A stretch of 64,000 nt of DNA, from positions 124,001 through 188,000 of the forward strand of contig NZ_JBHLXC010000012.1 in NCBI RefSeq assembly GCF_042432495.1, given 5' to 3'. How positions within the stretch are numbered: the first letter of the stretch is position 1; each line of letters begins with the position of its first letter. Shown piece by piece: positions 15,721 to 23,602 of this stretch. The notes beneath the pieces are model-generated. The model ran no database searches, was not told the origin of the DNA, and saw only the letters and a list, made by a program, of their open reading frames with translations. This stretch comes from Pseudochelatococcus lubricantis. GTDB lineage: Bacteria; Pseudomonadota; Alphaproteobacteria; Rhizobiales; Beijerinckiaceae. The position numbers were made by a program, and so were the translations under genes.

Positions 15721-16841
15721 CCATGCCCGCCATCGTCGTGGACGGCGTCGAGATTCCCGAGGCGCTGATCGCCGAAGAAGCGCAGCACCATCCCGCGTCT
15801 TCCGCGAAGGCAGCGCGGGAGGCTGCCGGCAGGGCGCTCGCTGCCCGCACCCTGCTGCTGGCGCGGGCGCGGGAACTCGCCCTCGTGCCGGCACCGGAAC
15901 GGGATGACGCGGGCCGCGAGGAAACCGCAGAGGAAGCGCTCATCCGCGAGGTGCTCAGCCGCGAGGTGGAGGCGAAGCTCGCCGATCGCGCCGCACGCCT
16001 GCGTTACTACGAGGCCAACCAGGACCGCTTCCGCGCTCCGGATCTCTACGACGCCGCGCACATCCTGTTCACGCCGGACAGGAACGCGGATGACGCCGGT
16101 GCCGCCCTGCACGAGGCCCACGTGCGCGCCGAGGAGGTGCTGCGCCGCCTCGCCGACGCGCCGCAGGCCTTCGCCGACATTGCCCGCGACGTTTCCGACT
16201 GCCCCAGCGGCAAGGCGGGCGGGCATCTGGGGCAAATGCAGACCGGCGACCTCGATCCTGCCGTGGAAGCGGCGCTCGCCGCGCTCGAACCGGGTGAAAC
16301 GTCCCCGGCCCCGGTGCGCTCGCGCTACGGTTGGCATATCCTGCGGCTCGACCGGCGCATCGAGGGCGCGGTGCTGCCCTTCGCCCATGTGGAGGAAGCG
16401 ATCCGTCTGCATCTCGACAGCCGCGCGTGGGTGCAGGCCGCCGGCCGCTACGTGCGCCGGCTCGCAGACGATGCGCGCGGCAGCGGCGTCGTCGTGTCGC
16501 TCACCGCCGAGGGCGCCGTCGGCAGGCCGACGCTCACGCTCGGGCAGGTGCTCGGCGCGGACGCCGCCACGCTGGCGGGGTTGGAGGCCTGGCTTGCCAC
16601 CGCCGATCCTGATCTGCTCGCGCGCGTGCGTGCCGTGGCGGAAGCGGATGGCGGCGATGTCGCCGGTTTCGTGCAGCGTGAGGCGCGCGCCTTCGTCACG
16701 GAGGCGGACGACGAGGCGTGGACGTCACTGATCTCCGCCGCGCAGAACGGCCCGGACCCGGTGCTTGCCGCACTGCGCTTCATGCTGCGCAGCAAGCTGG
16801 TGCCGCCGAGACGCACCCGCACGCTGATCCGCACCGTATGA
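15717..16841 (+). CDS. PpiC/NifM-like peptidyl-prolyl cis-trans isomerase
   Basis: This 374-residue protein carries a parvulin domain at about residues 110-210 (AAHILFTP, then GGHLGQMQTGDLDP and SRYGWHILRLD). There is a helical N-terminal region and a C-terminal half of about 150 residues that I do not recognise. It has no obvious signal peptide, so it probably acts in the cytoplasm, like NifM. It begins in an ATGA overlap with narI and ends in an ATGA overlap with mobA, so it belongs to the nar transcript. A role in folding or maturing the nitrate reductase is inferred from position only. Confidence 0.85.
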   Translation: MTMPAIVVDGVEIPEALIAEEAQHHPASSAKAAREAAGRALAARTLLLARARELALVPAPERDDAGREETAEEALIREVLSREVEAKLADRAARLRYYEANQDRFRAPDLYDAAHILFTPDRNADDAGAALHEAHVRAEEVLRRLADAPQAFADIARDVSDCPSGKAGGHLGQMQTGDLDPAVEAALAALEPGETSPAPVRSRYGWHILRLDRRIEGAVLPFAHVEEAIRLHLDSRAWVQAAGRYVRRLADDARGSGVVVSLTAEGAVGRPTLTLGQVLGADAATLAGLEAWLATADPDLLARVRAVAEADGGDVAGFVQREARAFVTEADDEAWTSLISAAQNGPDPVLAALRFMLRSKLVPPRRTRTLIRTV

Positions 16842-17581
16842 CCGGCATGACCGGCGCCGCATCCGCACCGGCAGGCGGCCTGTGTGTCGTCGTCCTCGCC
16901 GGCGGCGAGGGGCGGCGCATCGGCGGCGGCAAGCCGCAGCGCCGGCTCACCGGGCAGACGCTTCTCGCCCGCGCCCTCGCGCTCGCCGGGTCCTGGTCGG
17001 CTCATGTCGCGATCGCCGTTCGCCATCCCGGACAGGCACCAGAGCGCCTTTCGATCAAATGGCATCAGGTGAGCGATCAGAACTCGCCCGGCCTGAGTAA
17101 TCGCAGCGCGTCTTCCGATCCTGCGAAATCGGAAGATGCCCGGGGCGCTGCCGATGTCGTGATCGACGATCCGGCTATCGACGGCCCGCTGTCCGGCCTG
17201 CTCGCCAGCCTGCGCCACGGGCGGCGACTGGGTTGCAACGCGGTGTTGACGATCCCGTGCGACATGCCGTTCCTGCCGCCGGACCTCGCCGGGCGGCTAT
17301 CCGCCGCGCTGGCCGGCACCGCCGGACCGGCGGTCGCCGTGGCATCGAGCGCCGGACGGCTCCATCCCGTCTGTGCCCTGTGGACGCCGGACGCGGAGGC
17401 TGTCCTGCTGCGGGAGGCGGACGCGGGCAGGCTGTCGCTGACCAACCTCACCGAAAGGCTCGACCGGCGGATCGTGGATTGGCCGGTGACGGCCATCGAT
17501 CCGTTCTTCAACATCAACACACCGGAAGACCTCGATCTCGCCGCAGCCCTGCTCACAGAACCTGCACGGCGATCGACTTGA
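16838..17581 (+). CDS. mobA: Molybdenum cofactor guanylyltransferase MobA, with an in-frame insert
   Basis: MobA attaches GMP to molybdopterin to make the bis-MGD cofactor that NarG needs. The nucleotide-binding VVLAGGEGRRIGGGKP motif is at about residues 17-32, CDMPFLPPDL at about 142-151, and NINTPEDL near the end. Residues about 68-102, encoded by 17041-17140, do not look like MobA: they are polar and low in complexity, and their DNA holds strong inverted repeats. The flanking motifs are intact, so the enzyme may still work. The start overlaps the foldase stop. The 3' end runs 29 bases past the 3' end of the convergent modC gene. Confidence 0.9.
   Translation: MTGMTGAASAPAGGLCVVVLAGGEGRRIGGGKPQRRLTGQTLLARALALAGSWSAHVAIAVRHPGQAPERLSIKWHQVSDQNSPGLSNRSASSDPAKSEDARGAADVVIDDPAIDGPLSGLLASLRHGRRLGCNAVLTIPCDMPFLPPDLAGRLSAALAGTAGPAVAVASSAGRLHPVCALWTPDAEAVLLREADAGRLSLTNLTERLDRRIVDWPVTAIDPFFNINTPEDLDLAAALLTEPARRST
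17041..17140. repeat. Palindromic repeat-like element inside mobA
   Basis: The block starts AGAGCGCCTTTCGATCAAAT, resembling the AGAGCGC elements found between genes in this window. It contains a hairpin with perfect 9-base arms TCTTCCGAT (17111-17119) and ATCGGAAGA (17128-17136), extended to 12 bases with one mismatch. It is read in frame as part of mobA. I infer insertion of an intergenic-type element into the coding sequence. Confidence 0.6.
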
Positions 17582-18635
17582 ACAGCGCCAGTACCGGCTT
17601 TCCGGCCTCGATCTCCAGTTGAGCGACCGAGTCCGGCGTCAGTTGCGAGAGCAACAGGTTGTCGCCCACCGCGATCTCCACCAGCGCGAGCCTGCCGCCC
17701 GGCGCCTCGCGGACGGCGCGCACCGTGCCGGGAATGACGTTGTTGGCGCTGATGCGCGCGGGCCGCTCCAGCGCCAGCACCACGTCGCTCGCCGGAATCC
17801 GGATACGCAGCCTGCTGCCGGAAGGAAGCCCTATCCTCGGCACAAGGAAGCGCGCGCCTTCCGAAGACGCGCCCGCCGCGCAGCCGGTGGCCCGCAGGAC
17901 GGTCAGCGCCCGCGCGTCGTCGTGGGCGGCGATCTCGGCCGGAATGATGGCGCCGGCGTCGTTGCCGAGGGCCAGCGGCAGGTCGGCGCGCGCGGCGATC
18001 TCACCCACCGGCCCGCAGCCGATCACCCGCCCCGCTTCCATCAACACCAGCGTATCCGCGAGCCGCGCGACTTCTTCCATCGCATGGGAAACGTAGAGCA
18101 CGGGCGTTCGCAGACTGTCGCGCAGGCGGGCGAGGTAGGGCAGGATTTCCGCCTTCCGCGCCGCGTCCAGCGCCGCCAGCGGCTCGTCCATGACGAGCAG
18201 GCGCGGCTGCGACAGCAAGGCGCGGCCGATCGCCACCCGCTGCCGCTCGCCGCCGGAGAGCGTCGCAGGGTAGCGTTTCAGCAGATGGCCGATGCCGAGC
18301 AGTTCCACGGTCTCGTCAGGATCGATCGGCCCGGGCGGCGCCCGCCGCAGGCCGTAACGCAGGTTGTCCCGGACCGACAGGTGCGGGAATAACCGCCCCT
18401 CCTGAAAGACGACGCCAATCCGCCGCCGTTCCGGCGGCAGGTCCGACAGTACGATGCCGTCCAGCACGACCCGGACCTCGTCGGCCCGCAGCAGGCCGGA
18501 AACCGCCGACAGCACCGTCGACTTGCCGCAGCCCGACGGGCCGAACAGCGCCGTCACGCCGGGAGCGGGCGCGGAAAAGGAGACATCGGCGGAAAAATCC
18601 GGAAAACGATGCCGGAGAAAGACGTCCAGACTCAT
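17553..18635 (-). CDS. modC: Molybdate ABC transporter ATP-binding protein ModC
   Basis: ModC powers molybdate import through ModB. The sequence has Walker A GPSGCGKST (about 32-40), the signature LSGGERQRVAIG (about 127-138), Walker B LLVMDEPLAALD, and a C-terminal Mop/TOBE domain (about 280-350) that binds molybdate. The ATG at 18635 is preferred, because it forms an ATGA overlap with the modB stop and removes twelve non-conserved residues from the longer frame. The 3' end overlaps that of mobA, which is read from the other strand. Confidence 0.95.
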   Translation of the reverse strand: MSLDVFLRHRFPDFSADVSFSAPAPGVTALFGPSGCGKSTVLSAVSGLLRADEVRVVLDGIVLSDLPPERRRIGVVFQEGRLFPHLSVRDNLRYGLRRAPPGPIDPDETVELLGIGHLLKRYPATLSGGERQRVAIGRALLSQPRLLVMDEPLAALDAARKAEILPYLARLRDSLRTPVLYVSHAMEEVARLADTLVLMEAGRVIGCGPVGEIAARADLPLALGNDAGAIIPAEIAAHDDARALTVLRATGCAAGASSEGARFLVPRIGLPSGSRLRIRIPASDVVLALERPARISANNVIPGTVRAVREAPGGRLALVEIAVGDNLLLSQLTPDSVAQLEIEAGKPVLALFKSIAVQVL

Positions 18636-19324
18636 GATTTCAGGCGCTTCCCGGACCACCGGCTGAACCACTCGCCGGCAAGCAACCCAGCAACCGCGAG
18701 CACAATCGAGATCAGCGCGAGCCGCGCCGCGGCCGCTTCGCCACCCGGTGTCTGCAAGGCCGCGAAGATGGCGAGCGGCAGGGTCTGCGTCTGCCCCGGC
18801 ACGTTGGAGGCGAAGGTGATGACCGCGCCGAACTCGCCGAGGCTCGCCGCATAGCCCATGATCGCCCCGCTGATCACGCCGGGCGTCATCAGCGGCAGCG
18901 TCACCGTGAAAAAGCGGTCGACGGCGCCCGCGCCCAACGTGCCCGCGGCCTCCTCAAGACCGGCATCCACCGCTTCGAGCGAGAGGCGGATGGCGCGCAC
19001 CATCAGCGGAAAGGTCATCACCGCGCAGGCCAGCGCCGCGCCCGCGGCGGTGAAGACGAGGCGGATACCGAACCATTCATGCAGGAACTGCCCGACGTGG
19101 CCGCGAATGCCGAACACGACGAGCAGCATCCAACCCACCACCACGGGCGGCAATACCAGCGGCAAGTGCACGATGATGTTGAGGATTGTGCGTCCCGGCA
19201 TGCTCCGCCAGCGCAGCAGCAGCGATGTGACGATCGCGGCGGGCAGGCCTATGGCGACGGCATTCGCCGCCACGGCAAGGCTCAGCCGCACCGCCTGCCA
19301 CTCCTCATGGGTGAGTGCGAACAT
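18632..19324 (-). CDS. modB: Molybdate ABC transporter permease ModB
   Basis: This 230-residue inner-membrane permease has about five membrane segments and the EAA loop (EEAAGTLGAGAVDRFFTVTLP, about 137-157) that contacts ModC. The ATG at 19324 gives the usual ModB length; the longer frame up to 19429 adds an Arg-rich stretch that would cross into modA. It lies between modA (16-base gap) and modC (4-base overlap). Confidence 0.95.
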   Translation of the reverse strand: MFALTHEEWQAVRLSLAVAANAVAIGLPAAIVTSLLLRWRSMPGRTILNIIVHLPLVLPPVVVGWMLLVVFGIRGHVGQFLHEWFGIRLVFTAAGAALACAVMTFPLMVRAIRLSLEAVDAGLEEAAGTLGAGAVDRFFTVTLPLMTPGVISGAIMGYAASLGEFGAVITFASNVPGQTQTLPLAIFAALQTPGGEAAAARLALISIVLAVAGLLAGEWFSRWSGKRLKS

Positions 19325-19340
19325 ATCGTCCGGACCGCCC

Positions 19341-20108
19341 TCAGGGCTTCGTGAAGCCGAGACGGCCGTAGACTTCCTGCGCCTCCGGCCCGGTGAGGAA
19401 GCCGAGCAGCCTGCGCGTTTCCGGGCCATCCGCCTTCGTGACGACGGCGAAGGGATAGGTCACCGGCTCATGCGATTCCTTCGGGAAAACGCCGACGATG
19501 CGCACGCCCTTCGAAACGGCGGCGTCCGTCTCATAGACGATGCCGAGCGGCGCCTCGCCGCGCTCCACCAGCAGCAGCGCGGAGCGCACGTTGTCCGCCC
19601 GCGCCAGACGCGGCGAGATCGCCTCCCACTGGCCGTGCCAGGTGAGCGCCAGCTGCGCGTATCGCCCCGCCGGCACGTGTTGCGGATCGCCCGTCGCCAG
19701 ACGGTTGCCCTCGCCCAGCAGCGCGGCGAGATCGGTGGTCTTCGTCAGTTCGACGTTGAGCGTGCTGTCTTTCGGCGCGACCAGCACCAGCCGGTTGCCG
19801 ATGGGCGACACGCGCGTTTCCGCCACGATCAGGTTGCGCTCCTGCGCCCAGTCCATCCACCGCTCATCCGCGGAAATGAAGATGCTCGCGTCGGCGCCCT
19901 GCTCGATCTGACGCACCAGCGTGGAGGACGCGGCGAAGCTGAACCCGAACGGCGCATTGCCCTTGCCGACCCACAGATCGTTCACCTGGCGGATAGCATC
20001 CGTCAGGCTCGCCGCCGCGAAAACGGTCTGCTGTGACTGGGCGAACGCCAACCCCGGCAGCAGCGCCGACATGAGAAACAAGGCGACAGCAATAAACCGC
20101 GATACCAT
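19341..20108 (-). CDS. modA: Periplasmic molybdate-binding protein ModA
   Basis: ModA captures molybdate in the periplasm. The ATG at 20108 has an AAGGAG ribosome-binding site and begins a clear signal peptide (VSRFIAVALFLMSALLPGLA, cleavage probably after AFA). The mature protein begins near QSQQTVFAAASLTDAI, the usual ModA ligand-loop start. Later motifs are FGFSFAASSTLVRQIEQGA and YPFAVVTKA. Length is 255 residues. It is the first gene of modABC on the minus strand, with an AT-rich promoter region upstream. Confidence 0.95.
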   Translation of the reverse strand: MVSRFIAVALFLMSALLPGLAFAQSQQTVFAAASLTDAIRQVNDLWVGKGNAPFGFSFAASSTLVRQIEQGADASIFISADERWMDWAQERNLIVAETRVSPIGNRLVLVAPKDSTLNVELTKTTDLAALLGEGNRLATGDPQHVPAGRYAQLALTWHGQWEAISPRLARADNVRSALLLVERGEAPLGIVYETDAAVSKGVRIVGVFPKESHEPVTYPFAVVTKADGPETRRLLGFLTGPEAQEVYGRLGFTKP

Positions 20109-20436
20109 TTCATGCTTCTCCTTCAGAGAAAAACGTAAAATACGCTGCATATACGTATATGAACACGATAGCGAAATAATAATAACTAACTTACTCACCT
20201 CTGTTGAAAAAGATATATTACCTCAAGAATATATCTCCAGAACTGAGACATCGCTATGGATCAGAAGCATTTTACAGACAGGGCAAGGGCGCTATAAGCG
20301 GTTTCCGGTTACGCTTTACTTTTATCAAGCGGGCGGGCGAAGAATTCATTATGGGGATCAGGGATCCGTCGCTGCCCGCGGATGCCGATGCATGTATGGT
20401 GGCGCGAAGGCTGCGGCCGGATCAGGAGAGACAATC
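20109..20436. other. AT-rich modA-mop divergent regulatory gap
   Basis: This 328-base gap is much richer in A and T than its neighbours in its left half. It must hold the promoters for modABC (minus) and mop (plus). The only clear structure is the palindrome at 20148-20161. A 78-codon frame with a TTG start crosses the right half, but nothing in it looks like a protein. Confidence 0.6.
20148..20161. promoter_or_regulatory. Palindrome CATATACGTATATG upstream of modA
   Basis: A perfect 14-base palindrome 40 bases upstream of the modA ATG. Its place fits an operator for a molybdate-responsive (ModE/Mop-type) or other regulator, but it does not clearly match the ModE consensus. Confidence 0.35.
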
Positions 20437-20643
20437 ATGAAAATCAGCGCGCGCAACGTTCTCGAAGGCAAGATCGTCGACATCGTCAAGGGCGCGACCA
20501 CCGCGCATGTCCGCATCGACGTGGGCGGCAATGTCATCACCTCCTCCATCACCAACGAAGCCGTCGACGACTTGCAACTGGAAGTCGGCCAGACCGCATA
20601 CGCGATCATCAAGGCCTCCGACGTGATCGTCGGAACGGATTGA
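20437..20643 (+). CDS. mop: Molbindin (single Mop domain)
   Basis: This 68-residue protein is a single Mop domain. It starts MKISARNVLEGKIVDIVKGA and ends AIIKASDVIVGTD, the standard molbindin pattern. Such proteins assemble into hexamers that bind molybdate in the cytoplasm and are thought to store or buffer it. The ATG has AGGAG nine bases upstream. It is divergent from modABC and convergent with moaA, six bases from the moaA stop. Confidence 0.93.
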   Translation: MKISARNVLEGKIVDIVKGATTAHVRIDVGGNVITSSITNEAVDDLQLEVGQTAYAIIKASDVIVGTD

Positions 20644-20649
20644 GCTGCG

Positions 20650-21651
20650 TCAGCCGCCGACCTGCGCGAGATTGCGGGTCGCGCCCGGATCGTTCCGGTG
20701 CAGAAAGTGGGCTGCCGCCTTGCCGAGCAGCCCACTTTTCACCCTCGCGCGCAGTTCCGGAATGTCGGCATCGTCCTGAAGAAGATCGCGCAGGTCGAGG
20801 CCGCCGTCGCCGAACAGGCAGAGGCGCAGTTTGCCGCGCGCCGTCACGCGCAGCCTGTTGCAGGTATCGCAGAAGCCGGGGGCATAGGGCGCGATAAGGC
20901 CGATGCGCCCGGCATGGTCGGGCCGGGTATACTCGACGGCCGGCCCGTCGTCGAACCGCCGTTCCGCCCGGCACCAGCCGTTCGCCTCAAGCCATTCGCG
21001 CAGCACGGAGCCGCCCACGTGGTGGGCGGTGAAGTAGTCCGCGTTGTCGCCGGTGCGCATCAGCTCGATGAAGCGCACGGAGACAGGACGACGCCGGACG
21101 AAATGCGCCCAGTCGTCAAAGCCCTTGGCCGCCGTTTCCCGCAGCAGCACTGCGTTGACCTTGACCGACGGCAACTGCATACCGATAGCCAGATCGACCC
21201 CCGCGAGCACGTCCGCCAGACGGTCGTGCCCGGTTATCGCGTGGAAATCGTCCGCGACGAGGGAGTCGATGCTGACGTTGAGATTGGTGAGCCCGGCCGC
21301 GCGCCACTCAGGCAGCCTGTGGCGGAGGTTCCAGCCGTTCGTGGTCAGCGCGACCTTGTCGATGCCGGGTGTGGCGGCGACGGCCGCGATGATGTCGGCC
21401 AGATCCTTGCGCACGGCGGGCTCTCCGCCCGTCAGCCTGATCTTGGACATGCCGAGGCCGGCAAAGGCGCGCACGAGCCGGGTGATTTCCGCCACCGTCA
21501 GATATGACGCCGGGTGTGCCTCGTCGGCCTTGCGCCAGCCGTTCGGCAGGCAATATGTGCAACGGAAGTTGCATACCTCGGTGATGGACAGGCGAAGATA
21601 GTGAAACCGGCGCCTGTGACCGTCCAGCAAGGCTGGCGGCTGAAAATTCAT
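20650..21651 (-). CDS. moaA: GTP 3',8-cyclase MoaA (radical SAM)
   Basis: MoaA carries out the first step of molybdenum cofactor synthesis, turning GTP into the cyclic intermediate that MoaC then converts. Both 4Fe-4S sites are visible: C-x3-C-x2-C (CNFRCTYC, about residues 27-34) and C-x2-C-x13-C near 263-280. The protein ends in Gly-Gly, which MoaA needs for activity. Its 333 residues match the family. The ribosome-binding site is AAAGGAG. An FNR-type box lies about 180 bases upstream, in the gap that separates it from moeA on the same strand. Confidence 0.97.
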   Translation of the reverse strand: MNFQPPALLDGHRRRFHYLRLSITEVCNFRCTYCLPNGWRKADEAHPASYLTVAEITRLVRAFAGLGMSKIRLTGGEPAVRKDLADIIAAVAATPGIDKVALTTNGWNLRHRLPEWRAAGLTNLNVSIDSLVADDFHAITGHDRLADVLAGVDLAIGMQLPSVKVNAVLLRETAAKGFDDWAHFVRRRPVSVRFIELMRTGDNADYFTAHHVGGSVLREWLEANGWCRAERRFDDGPAVEYTRPDHAGRIGLIAPYAPGFCDTCNRLRVTARGKLRLCLFGDGGLDLRDLLQDDADIPELRARVKSGLLGKAAAHFLHRNDPGATRNLAQVGG

Positions 21652-21826
21652 GGAAGCTCCTTTCCAATCGCGGGAGGCGCACGGGTTTCCCCACGCACCC
21701 TTTGGCCCGGCAGGGCCCGGCCCCGTATCCGTGGCTCGCGCTTTAGGACGGGGGGCTCGGAGCAGATGCTGAAATCACTCTAGTCGACAGCGAAGACGAA
21801 GGCTTTGACGGTTCGCGTTCCGGCGG

Positions 21827-21840
21827 TTGACTGTCATCAA
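21827..21840. promoter_or_regulatory. FNR-type box upstream of moaA
   Basis: TTGAC-TGTC-ATCAA is a one-base variant of the FNR consensus. It lies between the end of moeA and the start of moaA and could drive moaA on the minus strand. Confidence 0.65.
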
Positions 21841-21890
21841 TGCCACCCATGGCTTATGACAGTCGGGAGCGCGGAGCACCCTCCCCGGCT

Positions 21891-23078
21891 CTACAGCGGG
21901 AGAAAGGATACTTCCTGCCCTTCGGGCAGCACACCCGCCCCGGCGGCGCGCCGGATGAGAATGCGGCTGACGCCCAGCGCGGCCTGCGCGCTGGAGTCCT
22001 GATTACCGACGAAAACGGCCCTGCCTTCGTGCAATTGCCCGCGATAGAACGTCTCGCGGTCGCCCACTTCCGGCGCGTTCTCGCCGAGGCGGGCGCTCTG
22101 CCACTGCCACGCCAGGCCGGCCCCGCGCCCGGACAGGCCCGCCACCAGCGGCGCGAGGAAGAGCCGCGCCGTCACCAGCGCCGATCCCGGATTGCCGGGC
22201 AGTCCCACGACGAGGCGCGCGCCCGCGCGGCTCATCCACACCGGCTTGCCGGGCTTCATGGCGACTTTCGAGAACACCGGCTGCATCGCATGTCCGCGAA
22301 ACATGTCGCGCGCGTAGTCACGCTCTCCCACCGAGGCGCCGCCGGTCACGACAACGATGTCGCTGCATGCCAGCGCCTCGTCCGCGCCCGACTCCAGCGC
22401 TTCGAGCGTGTCGGGAATGCGAAGGCGCAGAACGACGGCACCGCCGAACGCTTCCGCCAGCGCCGCGATCCCGACGGACACGCTGTCGGGCACCGCCCCC
22501 GCCCGCAGATGCGCGGTGCCGGGCACCGCCAGTTCGTCTCCCGTCGCGAGAATGGCAATGCGGGGCTGGCGTACCGCACACACCTCGCCAACGTCCGCGC
22601 CCGCGGCGGCGATCAGCGCCTGCGGCGTGAGCACGATACCGGCCGGCAATATCGCCTCGCCGGCGAAGAAGTCCGACCCGACGGGACGGATATGCCTGCC
22701 GCCCGACGGCGTCCGGTCAAAGAAGGCCAGCCCGTTCGACTGGCCGACCTGCTCCTGGATGACGACGCGGTCGAAGCCGGGCGGCACGACGGCGCCCGTG
22801 AATATCCTGACGCAGGTTCCCGGTCCCGCCCGCTTGCCGAAGGGCCGGCCGGCATAGGATTCCCCGGCCACGCGCAGCTTGACCGGCGCCTGCGCCAGAT
22901 CGCTGTCACGGACGGCATAGCCGTCCATGGCTGAGGTCGGGAACGCGGGCGCGGTGCGCGGCGCGACGACCGGCCGGGCAAGCACGCGGCCCGCCGCCCG
23001 GTCGAGCGGCACCTGTTCCGTGGCAAGCGGTTGCGACAACTGCCGGACCAGGGCCACGGCTTCGTCGAAGGAAATCAT
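21891..23078 (-). CDS. moeA: Molybdopterin molybdenumtransferase MoeA
   Basis: MoeA inserts molybdate into adenylated molybdopterin. The 395-residue protein shows the family blocks: PAFPTSAMDGYAV (about 44-56), GRPFG...RIFTGAVVPPG (about 78-98), ILATGDELAVPG (about 175-186), DIVVVTGGASVGERDY (about 241-256) and VVGLPGNPGSAL (about 294-305). The ATG at 23078 overlaps the moaC stop by four bases. It is the last gene of moaD-moaE-moaB-moaC-moeA. Confidence 0.96.
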   Translation of the reverse strand: MISFDEAVALVRQLSQPLATEQVPLDRAAGRVLARPVVAPRTAPAFPTSAMDGYAVRDSDLAQAPVKLRVAGESYAGRPFGKRAGPGTCVRIFTGAVVPPGFDRVVIQEQVGQSNGLAFFDRTPSGGRHIRPVGSDFFAGEAILPAGIVLTPQALIAAAGADVGEVCAVRQPRIAILATGDELAVPGTAHLRAGAVPDSVSVGIAALAEAFGGAVVLRLRIPDTLEALESGADEALACSDIVVVTGGASVGERDYARDMFRGHAMQPVFSKVAMKPGKPVWMSRAGARLVVGLPGNPGSALVTARLFLAPLVAGLSGRGAGLAWQWQSARLGENAPEVGDRETFYRGQLHEGRAVFVGNQDSSAQAALGVSRILIRRAAGAGVLPEGQEVSFLPL

Positions 23079-23602
23079 GATCCCGCCCGCCAGTCCCCGG
23101 AGCGTCCGCCGGATTTCGAGACAAGACGTATCCCGTCTATCGTCATTTCGCGGTCGAGCGCCTTGAGCATGTCATAGAGCGTCAGGCAGGCGACGCTGAC
23201 GGCGGTGAGCGCCTCCATTTCCACGCCCGTGGGGCCGTTGGTGCGGGTTTCGGCGCGCACACGGAACCCCGGCGCCGTCTCCTCCGGCTCGATGGTGACC
23301 TTCGCCTTGGTCAGAAAGAGCGGGTGGCATAGCGGGATCAGCTCCGCGGTGCGCTTGGCGCCCATGATGCCGGCAATCTCGGCCGTGGTGAGGACCGCGC
23401 CCTTGGGTGCGTGCCCGGCAAGCACGGCCTCGACGGTCTCCGGCTGGCAGTGCAGCACCCCCTCGGCAACGGCGGTCCTGTCGGTCTGCGGCTTGTCGGA
23501 AACGTCGACCATCCGCGCGCGGCCCGCCTCGTCGAGGTGGGTCAGGCCCGCCTCTCCCGCCACGTCAGTCATAGGTCCGCCGGTGATAGGTCCGCCGGTC
23601 AT
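23075..23602 (-). CDS. moaC: Cyclic pyranopterin monophosphate synthase MoaC
   Basis: MoaC rearranges the MoaA product into cyclic pyranopterin monophosphate. Motifs are ELIPLCHPL (around residue 90), TGVEMEALTAVSVA (around 125) and KSGGRSG near the end. I chose the ATG at 23602: it forms an ATGA overlap with moaB and has AGGGGAA at good spacing. An ATG at 23572 is the alternative and gives the more usual start MTDVAGEAGLTHLD. The ten extra residues come from a 15-base tandem duplication. Confidence 0.93.
   Translation of the reverse strand: MTGGPITGGPMTDVAGEAGLTHLDEAGRARMVDVSDKPQTDRTAVAEGVLHCQPETVEAVLAGHAPKGAVLTTAEIAGIMGAKRTAELIPLCHPLFLTKAKVTIEPEETAPGFRVRAETRTNGPTGVEMEALTAVSVACLTLYDMLKALDREMTIDGIRLVSKSGGRSGDWRAGS
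23571..23600. repeat. 15-base tandem duplication at the moaB/moaC junction
   Basis: Two adjacent copies of ATAGGTCCGCCGGTG (the second ending in C) encode a repeated TGGPI/TGGPM at the start of MoaC. Confidence 0.85.

Noticed and set aside
20204..20440. A 78-codon frame with a TTG start ending in an overlap with the mop start
   Set aside because: The overlap is suggestive, but it lacks a ribosome-binding site, lies in the promoter gap and shows no protein-like pattern.
21652..21790. A molybdenum-cofactor riboswitch in the moaA leader
   Set aside because: There are G- and C-rich patches that could pair, but I could not assemble the conserved riboswitch core. A covariance search would be needed to claim it.
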